Under the pieces are notes generated by a model that had not been told where the DNA came from, did no database searches, and saw nothing but the letters and a program-made list of their open reading frames with translations. The translations under genes were made by a program, and so were the position numbers. Below are positions 9,096-15,375 of a stretch of 46,421 nt of DNA, piece after piece (within the stretch, counting starts at the first letter, position 1; every line of letters starts with the position of its first letter). Source of the stretch: Lachnospiraceae bacterium UBA3401 (lineage in GTDB: Bacteria > Bacillota > Clostridia > Lachnospirales > Lachnospiraceae). The stretch covers positions 16,177 to 62,597 of the forward strand of contig DEPD01000027.1 in the NCBI GenBank assembly GCA_002358575.1. Direction: 5' to 3'.

Positions 9096-9120
9096 GCCAA
9101 CGCCAGATTCAAATGTTGGC
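9096..9120 (+). terminator. Possible terminator hairpin after the methyltransferase gene
   Basis: GCCAAC (9096-9101) pairs with GTTGGC (9115-9120). Only a weak AAAAT follows, so it may be a terminator or part of the phage attachment region; the integrase gene lies just beyond. Confidence 0.4.
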
Positions 9121-9125
9121 AAAAT

Positions 9126-9147
9126 AAGGGGCGCTTATGCGTCCCTT
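9126..9147 (-). terminator. Terminator of the integrase gene
   Basis: AAGGGGCGC pairs with GCGTCCCTT (one G-U) around TTAT. On the minus strand it is followed by ATTTTGCC. It touches the integrase stop codon, so it serves the minus-strand gene and may act in both directions. Confidence 0.65.
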
Positions 9148-10427
9148 TACTTGATAGCTTTTCTTAGTATTTCATCGAATATATCTGCGGCTTCTTGTTT
9201 CATTGCTTCAGTATTATGCACATAAAGGTCAAAGGTAGTCTGTATAGATGCATGTCCAAGTCGTTCCTGTACTGTTTTTGGTGATACGCCGGCTTCAATT
9301 AACATCGTTGCGTGTGTATGTCTCAATGAGTGATAATCAAATTTTTCCAGTCCAAGGCGATAATGGATAATTCTGGAAGGATATTTAAAGGAGTCTGTTG
9401 AAACATATTCACCGCTTTCTTTTCTAAAAATCATGTTAGCTGTAGGCAGTGTACAAGGAATACTTTTTTCAATTTCAACAATTCTTTGTATGTTTTTTCC
9501 TTTTTCGTCTTTTTCTTCTTTAAGATACAATTCTTTATAATATTCGCCATAGTATATTTGATTTTCTAGCTGTTTCTTTTTCCAAGCTTTTAACACTTTG
9601 ATTAAATCGTCAGAAATTACAATCGTGCGGTTGCTTGTCGGTGTTTTGGGTGACTGGAAATACCAAGCAGAACGATCTTCTTTTTTTCCTTTTTCTTTAA
9701 AGGCCTTTCTGACATCAGTGCCAAAATTTCTCTTTACAATTTGCTTATTTACAGTAATTGTCCTGCTGTCAAGATTAATATCATTCCATGTAAGACCGAA
9801 TGTCTCGGATATGCGAAGTCCGGCATACCAGCCAATCATAATTGCGATATCAAATGGTTTGTGGTTCTTCATCGCGGTCATAATTAAATTGTATTCTTCG
9901 ATTGAGATGACTTCCCGTCGTTTCGGTTGTTTGCAGTCTTTGGGATATTTGATACGCTGGCAAGGATTGTCCTTGACATACCCTAAGTCTATAGCATATT
10001 CGTATGCTTGAGAGAGGGGCGCAATAATATTTTCGATAGTAGACTTCGCAAATCCGACAATAAACTTCTCATTGATAAATTCTTGAACGGCAGCAGTGCT
10101 AAGAGCAGAAAGCCTGTATGCACCAAAGTTTGGTTTTAGATGGTTTTCGATAACACTCACATTTCCAACTTGTGTATTGTATTTGTTGTTGATTTTACTA
10201 TAGTTGTCCATATAATAATCAAGGAAGTCTGCCACAGATATTGTTGATGCTTCAAAGTGCTGCCCAGAGCTGTTGTATTCATTTAATGCCTGAATCCCTT
10301 TTTCAAGAGCTTCTTTCTTGGTTTTGCCGCCTACTCGTTCGATTCGCTTTCTTTTTCCGTCAATTGGTGCACATTCAAAAGAATAGTACCATTTGTCCCC
10401 ACGTTTCCGAATATGAATATCTGCCAT
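9147..10427 (-). CDS. Phage integrase (tyrosine recombinase)
   Basis: This 426-aa site-specific recombinase would integrate and excise the prophage. It has an N-terminal arm-type DNA-binding domain (about residues 1-55, starting MADIHIRKRGDKWYYSFE), a SAM-like core-binding domain (about 65-150) and the catalytic domain. Visible catalytic motifs are AGLRISETFGLTW (first Arg), HSLRHTHATMLIEAG (HxxR), LGHASIQTT (second His) and YVH (Tyr nucleophile) near the C-terminus. It is transcribed towards the chromosome end of the prophage, the usual place beside an attachment site. All catalytic residues seem present, so it may be functional. Confidence 0.95.
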   Translation of the reverse strand: MADIHIRKRGDKWYYSFECAPIDGKRKRIERVGGKTKKEALEKGIQALNEYNSSGQHFEASTISVADFLDYYMDNYSKINNKYNTQVGNVSVIENHLKPNFGAYRLSALSTAAVQEFINEKFIVGFAKSTIENIIAPLSQAYEYAIDLGYVKDNPCQRIKYPKDCKQPKRREVISIEEYNLIMTAMKNHKPFDIAIMIGWYAGLRISETFGLTWNDINLDSRTITVNKQIVKRNFGTDVRKAFKEKGKKEDRSAWYFQSPKTPTSNRTIVISDDLIKVLKAWKKKQLENQIYYGEYYKELYLKEEKDEKGKNIQRIVEIEKSIPCTLPTANMIFRKESGEYVSTDSFKYPSRIIHYRLGLEKFDYHSLRHTHATMLIEAGVSPKTVQERLGHASIQTTFDLYVHNTEAMKQEAADIFDEILRKAIK

Positions 10428-10502
10428 AAAATAACACGCCCTTTCTAATAATTTAGGTAGAAAAATAAAACCTATGGATTGCGCAGGTACGGGGAAATGT
10501 GG

Positions 10503-10600
10503 TACAATATTTTTGGTATTAGTACTGTATCACATTTCTGCATCTGCAGTAATGAGTTACATTTTAACCGTCTAGTGTTTATATACTGGGCGGTTTTTCA
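10503..10600 (+). ncRNA. Candidate small RNA between integrase and nuclease-like gene
   Basis: On the plus strand, opposite to both neighbours, TACAAT (10503-10508) with a weak TTGCGC 18 bases upstream could start a transcript. It would end at a good terminator (AACCGTCTAGT pairing with ACTGGGCGGTT, 10566-10595, then TTTTC). No convincing reading frame lies between them. It could instead be a leftover terminator of a lost gene. Confidence 0.3.
10566..10598 (+). terminator. Plus-strand terminator hairpin
   Basis: It forms an 11-bp stem with two G-U pairs, an 8-base loop and a following T run on the plus strand. No plus-strand gene ends here. Confidence 0.55.
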
Positions 10601-10605
10601 TTCAC

Positions 10606-11649
10606 TTATAGTTTACAACATTTTTCAAAGGTATCTTTTATTAGTTCTTGTATCATTTCAAGTTGTTCGATTTCATCGAAATAATATTCGCATTCATAGT
10701 CAGTATCTTCAAATTTATGGAGTGTAAATAGATGTTGTTCTTTTCGTATATAAACACGACAAATCCATTTTGTGGAAAGTTCACCAATTTGCATATAGGC
10801 GTATCGTGAAGTCTTTTTATAAGTAATATCTAAGCTGGTGCTTAACAAACTTTTAATATAATCCAAAACTTCTATTTCATCAATGGTCAACATAGGCTCT
10901 ATTTTTTCATTTGATGAAACTGAAGTAACAGGTTCGGGAGAAATAACAGTGCTCAAACGTTCTGAAATAACATCATTAATATATTCTTCAAAAGCCTTCT
11001 GAATAATTACTTTGAATTTATCTATAACAGCTTGTGTTTTGGTACCATTGTATATATTTTTACTAAGCAGCGCTTTAACTAACTGGTCAGAAGGAGATTG
11101 GAACTGTTCAGCAATTACATTTTTAACCATAGTCATATATTTTAAGTTAGAAGCACTGCTTAAAATGGTTTTGACATTAAATGCGTCTTTTTGAAATTGC
11201 TTCAGCTCCTCAGCGACATTTTTTTCAATTTTAGTAAGATTTACAACAAGAAATGGAATGGTATCCATTTTGTTATGTTCTTCTAAGTCCGAATAAAATT
11301 GATAAATAATACCGTTGGTTAGGATTCCAAACTTCGCCTTGGTGACTGAAAAATATCGTATCAATTGATTCATATGTTTTGCAGTCAATTCTGTATTAAT
11401 AGGTTTGGCTTCAATTAAAATCAAGGGTTCATTGTTGAACATAATGGCATAATCAACTTTTTCTCCTTTCTTAATCCCAACATCAGCCGTAAATTCTGGA
11501 ACAAATTCTAAGGGATTAAATACATCATAACCTAAGAGTTGAAAAAATGGTAGTATGATAGATGTTTTTGTTGCTTCTTCTGTTTGGATATTATCTTTTA
11601 AGCGTTCAATTCTGTTAGAGAAGTTTGCTAATTTTTCTAAGAACTCCAT
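10606..11649 (-). CDS. Solitary HsdR-N-type nuclease-domain protein
   Basis: The N-terminal half matches the type I restriction enzyme R protein N-terminal domain. EEATKTSIILPFFQLLGYDVFNP starts at about residue 24, followed by EKVDYAI (D) and PLILIEAKP (E-x-K), the PD-(D/E)xK nuclease core at about residues 64-82. There is no helicase part: the protein is 347 aa, against roughly 1000 for HsdR. The C-terminal part (about 255-347) is a separate small domain I do not recognise. It lies in the lysogenic arm between integrase and repressors, a usual place for lysogeny-expressed accessory genes. Its promoter region resembles that of the SAP-domain gene. A defence or superinfection-exclusion role is an inference. 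Confidence 0.8.
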   Translation of the reverse strand: MEFLEKLANFSNRIERLKDNIQTEEATKTSIILPFFQLLGYDVFNPLEFVPEFTADVGIKKGEKVDYAIMFNNEPLILIEAKPINTELTAKHMNQLIRYFSVTKAKFGILTNGIIYQFYSDLEEHNKMDTIPFLVVNLTKIEKNVAEELKQFQKDAFNVKTILSSASNLKYMTMVKNVIAEQFQSPSDQLVKALLSKNIYNGTKTQAVIDKFKVIIQKAFEEYINDVISERLSTVISPEPVTSVSSNEKIEPMLTIDEIEVLDYIKSLLSTSLDITYKKTSRYAYMQIGELSTKWICRVYIRKEQHLFTLHKFEDTDYECEYYFDEIEQLEMIQELIKDTFEKCCKL

Positions 11650-11726
11650 AATAGGCCCTCTTTTCTTTGGTATTATAAATAAAACGGTGTTTTTAACAGT
11701 TTCTTGCCAGATTCTGTTATTTTGCT

Positions 11727-11790
11727 AATGATTATACACTAATAAATGAGAAAAGAATAGTATTTTGTAAGAAGTTGATATTTTATTTAG
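11727..11790 (-). promoter_or_regulatory. Promoter region, copy 1 of a duplicated upstream block
   Basis: A minus-strand TATAAT (11731-11736, read in reverse) lies about 80 bases upstream of the HsdR-N-like gene. The surrounding 64 bases are closely similar to 13738-13802 upstream of the SAP-domain gene, sharing TAATGATTATACA and TTGATATTTTATT. No convincing -35 box was found. Confidence 0.5.
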
Positions 11791-11957
11791 CATATTGCAA
11801 GAAACTATAAAAAAATGACGGTTCTTTTTTTGTTAGTATCTGACGAAATTTACTGGAAATATAAGATATGAAAACGTGAGGGTAGATTTATAGCCTTATA
11901 GTGTGATAGCATAGTATTATAAGTTACATGATCAACTAAGAAAAAGGAGGGTTTTGT
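11791..11957. other. Intergenic stretch upstream of the small helical genes
   Basis: This AT-rich non-coding sequence lies between the divergent minus-strand promoter block and the plus-strand small genes. A plus-strand promoter must lie here, but I could not pick one with confidence. AAAAAGGAGGG at its end is the ribosome binding site of the next gene. Confidence 0.4.
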
Positions 11958-12098
11958 ATGGACATAGAATCTATGACAATTGATGAACTGAAGGAAGAAA
12001 TCATTAGAATGATATAGGAGATTGATGATATACAGATTCTTGAGAAAATTTATCATTTTATCAAGAGTCTTGTGCGATTGGAAGAAAGTGAGAGTTGA
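11958..12098 (+). pseudogene. Small helical protein gene interrupted by TAG
   Basis: A strong AGGAGGG site precedes the ATG at 11958. The first frame reads MDIESMTIDELKEEIIRMI and hits TAG at 12015. Continuing in the same frame gives a coherent amphipathic helix (EIDDIQILEKIYHFIKSLVRL) to a TGA at 12096. The whole would be about 46 residues, typical of tiny two-helix proteins found beside firmicute phage repressors. The TAG looks like a single-base change. A short functional product of 19 residues cannot be excluded. Confidence 0.5.
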
Positions 12099-12124
12099 TA
12101 GAAAGGAAGGCAGCAGGTGAAGAT

Positions 12125-12232
12125 ATGAGCTATAGGGAAAAAATAAATAGGCTGCTGGATAAATTTGAGGAAAGCAGACTAAAAGAATTATACAATTTCA
12201 TATTGTATTTTTATCTGAAGAGTGGTGCTTGA
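12125..12232 (+). CDS. Very small two-helix protein (35 aa)
   Basis: The ATG at 12125 follows AAGGCAGCAGGTGAAG. The product, starting MSYREKINRLLDKFEES, is charged in the first helix and aromatic in the second (YNFILYFYLK). It resembles small helical proteins encoded next to immunity regions of firmicute prophages; no function is known to me. The toxin-like relic starts at 12225, overlapping its last codons in another frame. Confidence 0.5.
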   Translation: MSYREKINRLLDKFEESRLKELYNFILYFYLKSGA

Positions 12233-12345
12233 AGATCTGATTGCAGTTATCAGCCTGTATGTGACAAGTTTGCACTGGGTTACACAGTCGGAAGACAAAT
12301 AAGCATAAAAATAACCGCTGACTTTGGTAAGTTTGCGGTTATTTT
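12225..12345 (+). pseudogene. Frameshifted relic of a small hydrophobic toxin-like gene
   Basis: From a GTG at 12225 the frame reads LEDLIAVISLYVTS. A one-base loss shifts the remainder (FALGYTVG) out of frame. Both parts match the intact gene at 14026-14121 (LIAVISLALTAFGLGYTIG). The following terminator hairpin (12307-12346, AAAATAACCGC with GCGGTTATTTT) is the same as the one after the intact gene. The minus-strand sequence beyond it also matches the antisense RNA region of the intact locus. Confidence 0.6.
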
Positions 12346-12346
12346 T
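12307..12346 (+). terminator. Terminator after the toxin-like relic
   Basis: A 12-bp stem of AAAAATAACCGC with GCGGTTATTTTT. Because both arms have A and T runs it can work on both strands, as needed for a convergent toxin/antisense pair. Confidence 0.75.
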
Positions 12347-12564
12347 ATAATATGCAATTTATATTTCAGACAACTGGTCTATTGATATTACCTACGTATG
12401 TATAATATTGTTATAGATCTGATGGTTTTAGTTAATATATTCTTGCCCCTCCATTATAAGAGAGACAATATTTCCAGAATCAATAATTCAGCGGTATATT
12501 CTTCACCCCCGGATTAAGGGAGATAAGCTCTGATTTCTTTTTCATGAAGATCCTTGCTTTCTTA
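12347..12564. other. Non-coding stretch with a duplicated short motif
   Basis: No gene was found. Two related motifs occur: TATATTCTTGCCCCTCCATT (12435 onward) and TATATTCTTCACCCCCGGATT (12493 onward), each followed by A/G-rich AAGAGAGA or AAGGGAGA. Their role is unknown; they lie downstream of the SAP-domain gene. Confidence 0.35.
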
Positions 12565-13719
12565 TTATTGTTTATATTTTTTTATTAGTTCGTGCCCTTT
12601 TGGCGTAGCAGAAAAGTACTTGGCATTGTTAAAATAATTATCTATATCTAGCTGTGAAATATTTGCACGGATTCTCAAGAGGAGTTCCTCCTTTTTGCCA
12701 TTCGTAGGATAATTGAAGTTTTTTAATATGACCTTCAATTCATCAGACTTTAATTTGTCTATACATGCATGTTCCACAGTGAGTAAGCCATTTGAAATTA
12801 GATTGATGATTGTCTTTGTATAATGGAGGTTATACTCATAGTACCATTTTTGTGCAATAAAAGGATTTAGGAGAGGAAGTCCATTTATATAATTCAAAAA
12901 CAGAAGTTCTGTTAAATTTACATAAGAATCACAGGTTTGTACTTTTGACAATTCTTGGTATGTAGGTATTCTTGTATATTCTTTTTTGTTTTTATCTCGC
13001 TCTTGCATAAATGATTGGTCAAGTACCTGACCATTGTATAATCCTGCTTTTTTTAATGCTTCTTCATATCCAACTTGTATTAAGTATGGCACTTCTTCGT
13101 CCGTAATAGACTTTCCATCAGCGCGATAAATAGTATTTCCAGTATTAACATATTGTATATTTTGAGGAATTTCAGTTGTATTTTCTAATATATGTTGGTT
13201 TTGATTTTTATTGGGTGTTTCAATATTAGTTATAGTTTCTTGTAAATAGGTGTTTGGTATTTCTAAATTTGTTTTTGAATGAGAAGGAGAATTTTCTAAT
13301 ACATGTTGGTTTTGATTTTTATTGGGTACTTCAACATTAGTTATAGTTTCCTGTAAATAGGGCTTTGGTATTTCTAAATTTGTTTTTGAATGGGAAGGAG
13401 AACTTGTTTGTTCTGGAAAAGAAGGTACTATATTATCTAATGGCTTGTTTGGTATTTTATGCCATAAAAAATATAGTTTTTTACAACATAATATGGCAAG
13501 TAGTCCGAACAAAAGTGTTAGGAGAAAGCATATACCAACACCAATTAATTTTCTCGAAATAGTATTAGTGCTACCTGATAGGATTATAATGGAAATTAAG
13601 CCTCCTAAGAACAAAAATGTTAAATATATAGCTCCTATAGAATATAGAATAGTCTTTATGATTTTCATCTTACATTCTCTTTTTTTCAATTGTTTTAACT
13701 CTGCAATTTGAAGAGCCAT
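12565..13719 (-). CDS. Membrane protein with internal repeats and C-terminal SAP domain
   Basis: A protein of 384 aa, or 367 aa if it starts at the ATG at 13668 (MKIIKTILYSIGAIYL), which is a likelier membrane-protein start. Neither start has a strong binding site. Two membrane helices lie near residues 18-45 and 52-80. A Ser/Thr/Asn-rich linker follows with two nearly identical 37-residue repeats (about 106-179). The C-terminal half is globular, with a SAP-type helix-extended-helix motif (LKSDELKVILKNFNYPTNGK, about residues 327-360), a fold that normally binds DNA. A DNA-binding domain tethered to the membrane is unusual. It sits in the lysogenic arm with a promoter block like that of the HsdR-N-like gene. 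Its function is unknown; a defence or exclusion role is a guess. Confidence 0.75.
   Translation of the reverse strand: MALQIAELKQLKKRECKMKIIKTILYSIGAIYLTFLFLGGLISIIILSGSTNTISRKLIGVGICFLLTLLFGLLAILCCKKLYFLWHKIPNKPLDNIVPSFPEQTSSPSHSKTNLEIPKPYLQETITNVEVPNKNQNQHVLENSPSHSKTNLEIPNTYLQETITNIETPNKNQNQHILENTTEIPQNIQYVNTGNTIYRADGKSITDEEVPYLIQVGYEEALKKAGLYNGQVLDQSFMQERDKNKKEYTRIPTYQELSKVQTCDSYVNLTELLFLNYINGLPLLNPFIAQKWYYEYNLHYTKTIINLISNGLLTVEHACIDKLKSDELKVILKNFNYPTNGKKEELLLRIRANISQLDIDNYFNNAKYFSATPKGHELIKKYKQ
13181..13402 (-). repeat. Tandem 111-bp repeat inside the SAP-domain gene
   Basis: Two units, 13181-13291 and 13292-13402, each encode 37 residues starting SPSHSKTNLEIP and differ at only a few positions. 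The preserved frame suggests a recent in-frame duplication of the linker. Confidence 0.85.
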
Positions 13720-13737
13720 ATAATTACAATGTATCTA

Positions 13738-13802
13738 GTAATGATTATACAATAAAAAAGTAGAAAAAGATAGTAGAATGTAATAAATTGATATTTTATT
13801 AT
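13738..13802 (-). promoter_or_regulatory. Promoter region, copy 2 of a duplicated upstream block
   Basis: A minus-strand TATAAT (13744-13749 in reverse) lies about 25 bases upstream of the first possible start of the SAP-domain gene. The block matches 11727-11790 over most of its length. Confidence 0.5.
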
Positions 13803-13878
13803 AGTCAGTTAGAGATGGTTAAAGTTTGCAGTTTTGTGTATTATCAATCTCCAAGACTTGAAAATTAAGTTTTTTAGT

Positions 13879-13907
13879 TGTATAGACCTATCAAATATGT
13901 TATACTT
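13879..13907 (+). promoter_or_regulatory. Promoter of the small toxin-like gene
   Basis: TTGTAT (13879-13884) and TATACT (13902-13907) are separated by 17 bases. Transcription would start near 13914, giving a leader of about 110 bases before the ATG at 14026. Confidence 0.75.
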
Positions 13908-13929
13908 TGAAATGGCAATATCATAACGG

Positions 13930-14017
13930 TAGGCGGTTAGCCCTCTACGGAGGGACTGTGACCCTCCGATTACATAGAGATCTGTATTAATTACAGAAAT
14001 ATATGAATAGAGGAGGG
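13930..14017 (+). promoter_or_regulatory. Structured leader of the toxin-like mRNA
   Basis: The leader holds competing pairings: GGCGGTTAGCC, CCCTC with GAGGG, and GGAGGG with CCCTCC. The CCCTCC near 13962-13967 could also pair with the GAGGAGGG ribosome binding site at 14010-14017 and hide it. This is the behaviour known for long-leader type I toxin mRNAs; here it is inferred from complementarity only. Confidence 0.5.
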
Positions 14018-14025
14018 TGGTACAA

Positions 14026-14121
14026 ATGATGACTATGGAAGGTCTCATTGCAGTAATTAGTCTTGCACTGACTGCATTTGGACTCGGCTATACAATCGGA
14101 AGTAATAACACAAAAAAATAA
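14026..14121 (+). CDS. Small hydrophobic protein, probable type I toxin (31 aa)
   Basis: The start at 14026 follows AGAGGAGGG. The product is one membrane helix (MEGLIAVISLALTAFGLGYT) with a short polar tail (SNNTKK). This form matches small holin-like or type I toxin peptides of firmicutes, which damage the membrane when over-made. It has its own promoter (13879), a structured leader, a terminator directly after the stop, and a converging promoter on the other strand. It lies between the SAP-domain gene and the repressors in the lysogenic arm. Toxicity is inferred from this arrangement and not from sequence identity to a tested toxin. Confidence 0.65.
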   Translation: MMTMEGLIAVISLALTAFGLGYTIGSNNTKK

Positions 14122-14200
14122 CCGCCATAAGCTCCTCAACTTAGCGGTTATTTTCTTACCAAAAACTTGAATAGGCTAACCGTCTATCGGTATTGCCTTT
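14113..14200 (-). ncRNA. Antisense RNA (putative antitoxin) to the small toxin-like gene
   Basis: A minus-strand promoter (-35 TTGCTT at 14235-14230, -10 TATAGT at 14212-14207, 17-base spacer) would start an RNA near 14200. It runs back into the 3' end of the toxin-like mRNA and stops at the shared hairpin (14116-14154). The RNA would be about 85 bases and carries GACGGTTAGCC, a word also present in the toxin leader as GGCGGTTAGCC. Confidence 0.6.
14116..14154 (+). terminator. Bidirectional terminator shared by toxin-like mRNA and antisense RNA
   Basis: AAAATAACCGC pairs with GCGGTTATTTT. A and T tracts on both sides let it end transcripts from either strand. Confidence 0.8.
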
Positions 14201-14206
14201 ATGTCT

Positions 14207-14235
14207 ACTATAGCATAGAATTTTATAAAAAGCAA
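14207..14235 (-). promoter_or_regulatory. Promoter of the antisense RNA
   Basis: Read on the minus strand: TTGCTT, 17 bases, TATAGT. The relic locus at 12225-12420 has a similar start region on the same strand. Confidence 0.65.
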
Positions 14236-14236
14236 T

Positions 14237-14629
14237 TCAAACATTCATTTCTTTTGAGTGAACTTGTTTTATATATTCGGCACTCTTAGTTATAACATGC
14301 TCTAAGGCATTCCAATCATCAGATGTATATTGCTCTAATATTTCAAACAAAAGTTCAGTAAGTTTGTTATTACGATTTAAAATATTTTCCAACCTTTGCT
14401 TGACATTGTTGGGTTGCTCAATAAACATATTATCTTCGCCAGTTGAAAGCCGGATAGGATTAACGTTAAATTCTCGACAAATGGATTTTCGCATAGCTTC
14501 AGTTAGATTTCGCTTACTATTTTCAATACGTGAAATTGTTGTTTGTGTTACACCTAGTATATTTCCAAATTGTTCTAGGGTCATCTTATTTTCTTTACGA
14601 ACTTTCTTTATTCTTTCACCTTCAGTCAT
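14237..14629 (-). CDS. cI-like repressor, second of a tandem pair
   Basis: A 130-aa XRE-family DNA-binding protein. The helix-turn-helix covers about residues 6-60, with MTLEQFGNILGVTQTTISRI as turn and recognition helix; the C-terminal half is helical and probably dimerises. It has no LexA-type protease domain. The ATG at 14629 is used; it overlaps the end of the upstream repressor gene by 8 bases, so translation is probably coupled. A TTG 12 bases earlier would sit too close to the AAAGGAGC site. It closely resembles its neighbour apart from the recognition helix (TQTTISRI against TKVAISNI), so the two may read different operators or regulate each other. Confidence 0.88.
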   Translation of the reverse strand: MTEGERIKKVRKENKMTLEQFGNILGVTQTTISRIENSKRNLTEAMRKSICREFNVNPIRLSTGEDNMFIEQPNNVKQRLENILNRNNKLTELLFEILEQYTSDDWNALEHVITKSAEYIKQVHSKEMNV

Positions 14630-15035
14630 TTTTTTCTTCAAGCTCCTTTGGAGCTTCTGTTGTTGTAAGTTGTTTTATATATTCGGCACTCTTGTTGACG
14701 ATGCGTTCAAGGTTTTTCCAATCTTCAATAGAGTATTGAGCGAACATTTTGAATAAAGTATTTGCTAATTTACTTTCGTTATGCAAAAGTTTATCCAACA
14801 TTTCAATTAAATCTATAGATTCGTCAATAAGCATATCGCCTTCACCAGTCGAAAGCCAGATAGGGTCAATACGAAATTCCCGACAAATAGATTTTCGCAT
14901 TTGTTCTGTTACATTTCGTTTACCATTTTCGATATTTGATATGGCTACTTTGGTTACACCTAATATATTTCCAAACTGTTCTAAAGTCATTCGATTTTTT
15001 TTACGAACTTCTTTTATTCTTTCGCCTTCAGTCAT
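14622..15035 (-). CDS. cI-like repressor, first of a tandem pair
   Basis: A 137-aa XRE-family repressor starting at the ATG at 15035, behind TTGGAGGTGTG; an in-frame upstream Met is rejected because it overlaps the promoter. The N-terminal helix-turn-helix (MTLEQFGNILGVTKVAISNI) is followed by the conserved STGEGDML link and a helical C-terminal part (about 65-137). It is the likely lysogeny repressor acting on the operators at 15103-15163. Its promoter lies at 15059-15087, giving a very short leader. It is co-transcribed with its paralogue and read divergently from the early genes, as in lambdoid immunity regions. Confidence 0.9.
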   Translation of the reverse strand: MTEGERIKEVRKKNRMTLEQFGNILGVTKVAISNIENGKRNVTEQMRKSICREFRIDPIWLSTGEGDMLIDESIDLIEMLDKLLHNESKLANTLFKMFAQYSIEDWKNLERIVNKSAEYIKQLTTTEAPKELEEKND

Positions 15036-15058
15036 TCGTTCACACCTCCAATAACATA

Positions 15059-15087
15059 ATATTAACATGGTCTTTTTAATTAGTCAA
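15059..15087 (-). promoter_or_regulatory. Repressor promoter
   Basis: On the minus strand TTGACT (15087-15082), 17 bases, TAATAT (15064-15059). It lies next to the operator at 15103-15110 and is divergent from the early promoter. Confidence 0.7.
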
Positions 15088-15102
15088 TCAAAAGTAAACA
15101 TA

Positions 15103-15163
15103 GATAACAAAAAATACTTGACATTGTTATCAAAGTAAAATATAATGTAATCAAAGATAACAA
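15103..15163. promoter_or_regulatory. Three operator copies of GATAACAA/TTGTTATC
   Basis: GATAACAA occurs at 15103-15110 and 15156-15163, and its reverse complement TTGTTATC at 15124-15131. The middle copy lies between the -35 and -10 of the early promoter, and the third just downstream of the -10. Binding would block early transcription. The assignment to the adjacent repressors is inferred from position. Confidence 0.7.
15118..15146 (+). promoter_or_regulatory. Early lytic promoter
   Basis: Consensus TTGACA (15118-15123) and TATAAT (15141-15146) with a 17-base spacer, overlapped by the operator word. It drives the early genes beginning at 15196. Confidence 0.9.
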
Positions 15164-15195
15164 ATAATTGCTTTTGTATAACAGGAGGTGAGTTC

Positions 15196-15369
15196 GTGGA
15201 TAAGGAAAAGGAAGAATCAGCAAGGCGAACAATAGAGAGTTTTTTAGAAAAATCAGAAATCGAGAAGGCGTTTATTCTTGGCTATATGGTAAAGAGAATA
15301 CAGCTTAAGGAACTGGAAACAGGTTTAGTAGAGGAGCCAGAGTTGGTTGTAGAGTCGGAGAGGGGGTGA
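15196..15369 (+). CDS. Small early protein (57 aa), first gene after the early promoter
   Basis: It starts with GTG at 15196 behind a strong AGGAGGTGAG site. The product (VDKEKEESARRTIESFLEKS onward) is one long charged helical region with a central short hydrophobic patch (AFILGYMV), and no recognised family. Being first in the early operon, next to the repressor, it occupies the place where phages often encode an antirepressor or Cro-like factor, but it has no clear helix-turn-helix, so this remains open. Confidence 0.6.
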   Translation: MDKEKEESARRTIESFLEKSEIEKAFILGYMVKRIQLKELETGLVEEPELVVESERG

Positions 15370-15375
15370 GGGAAG

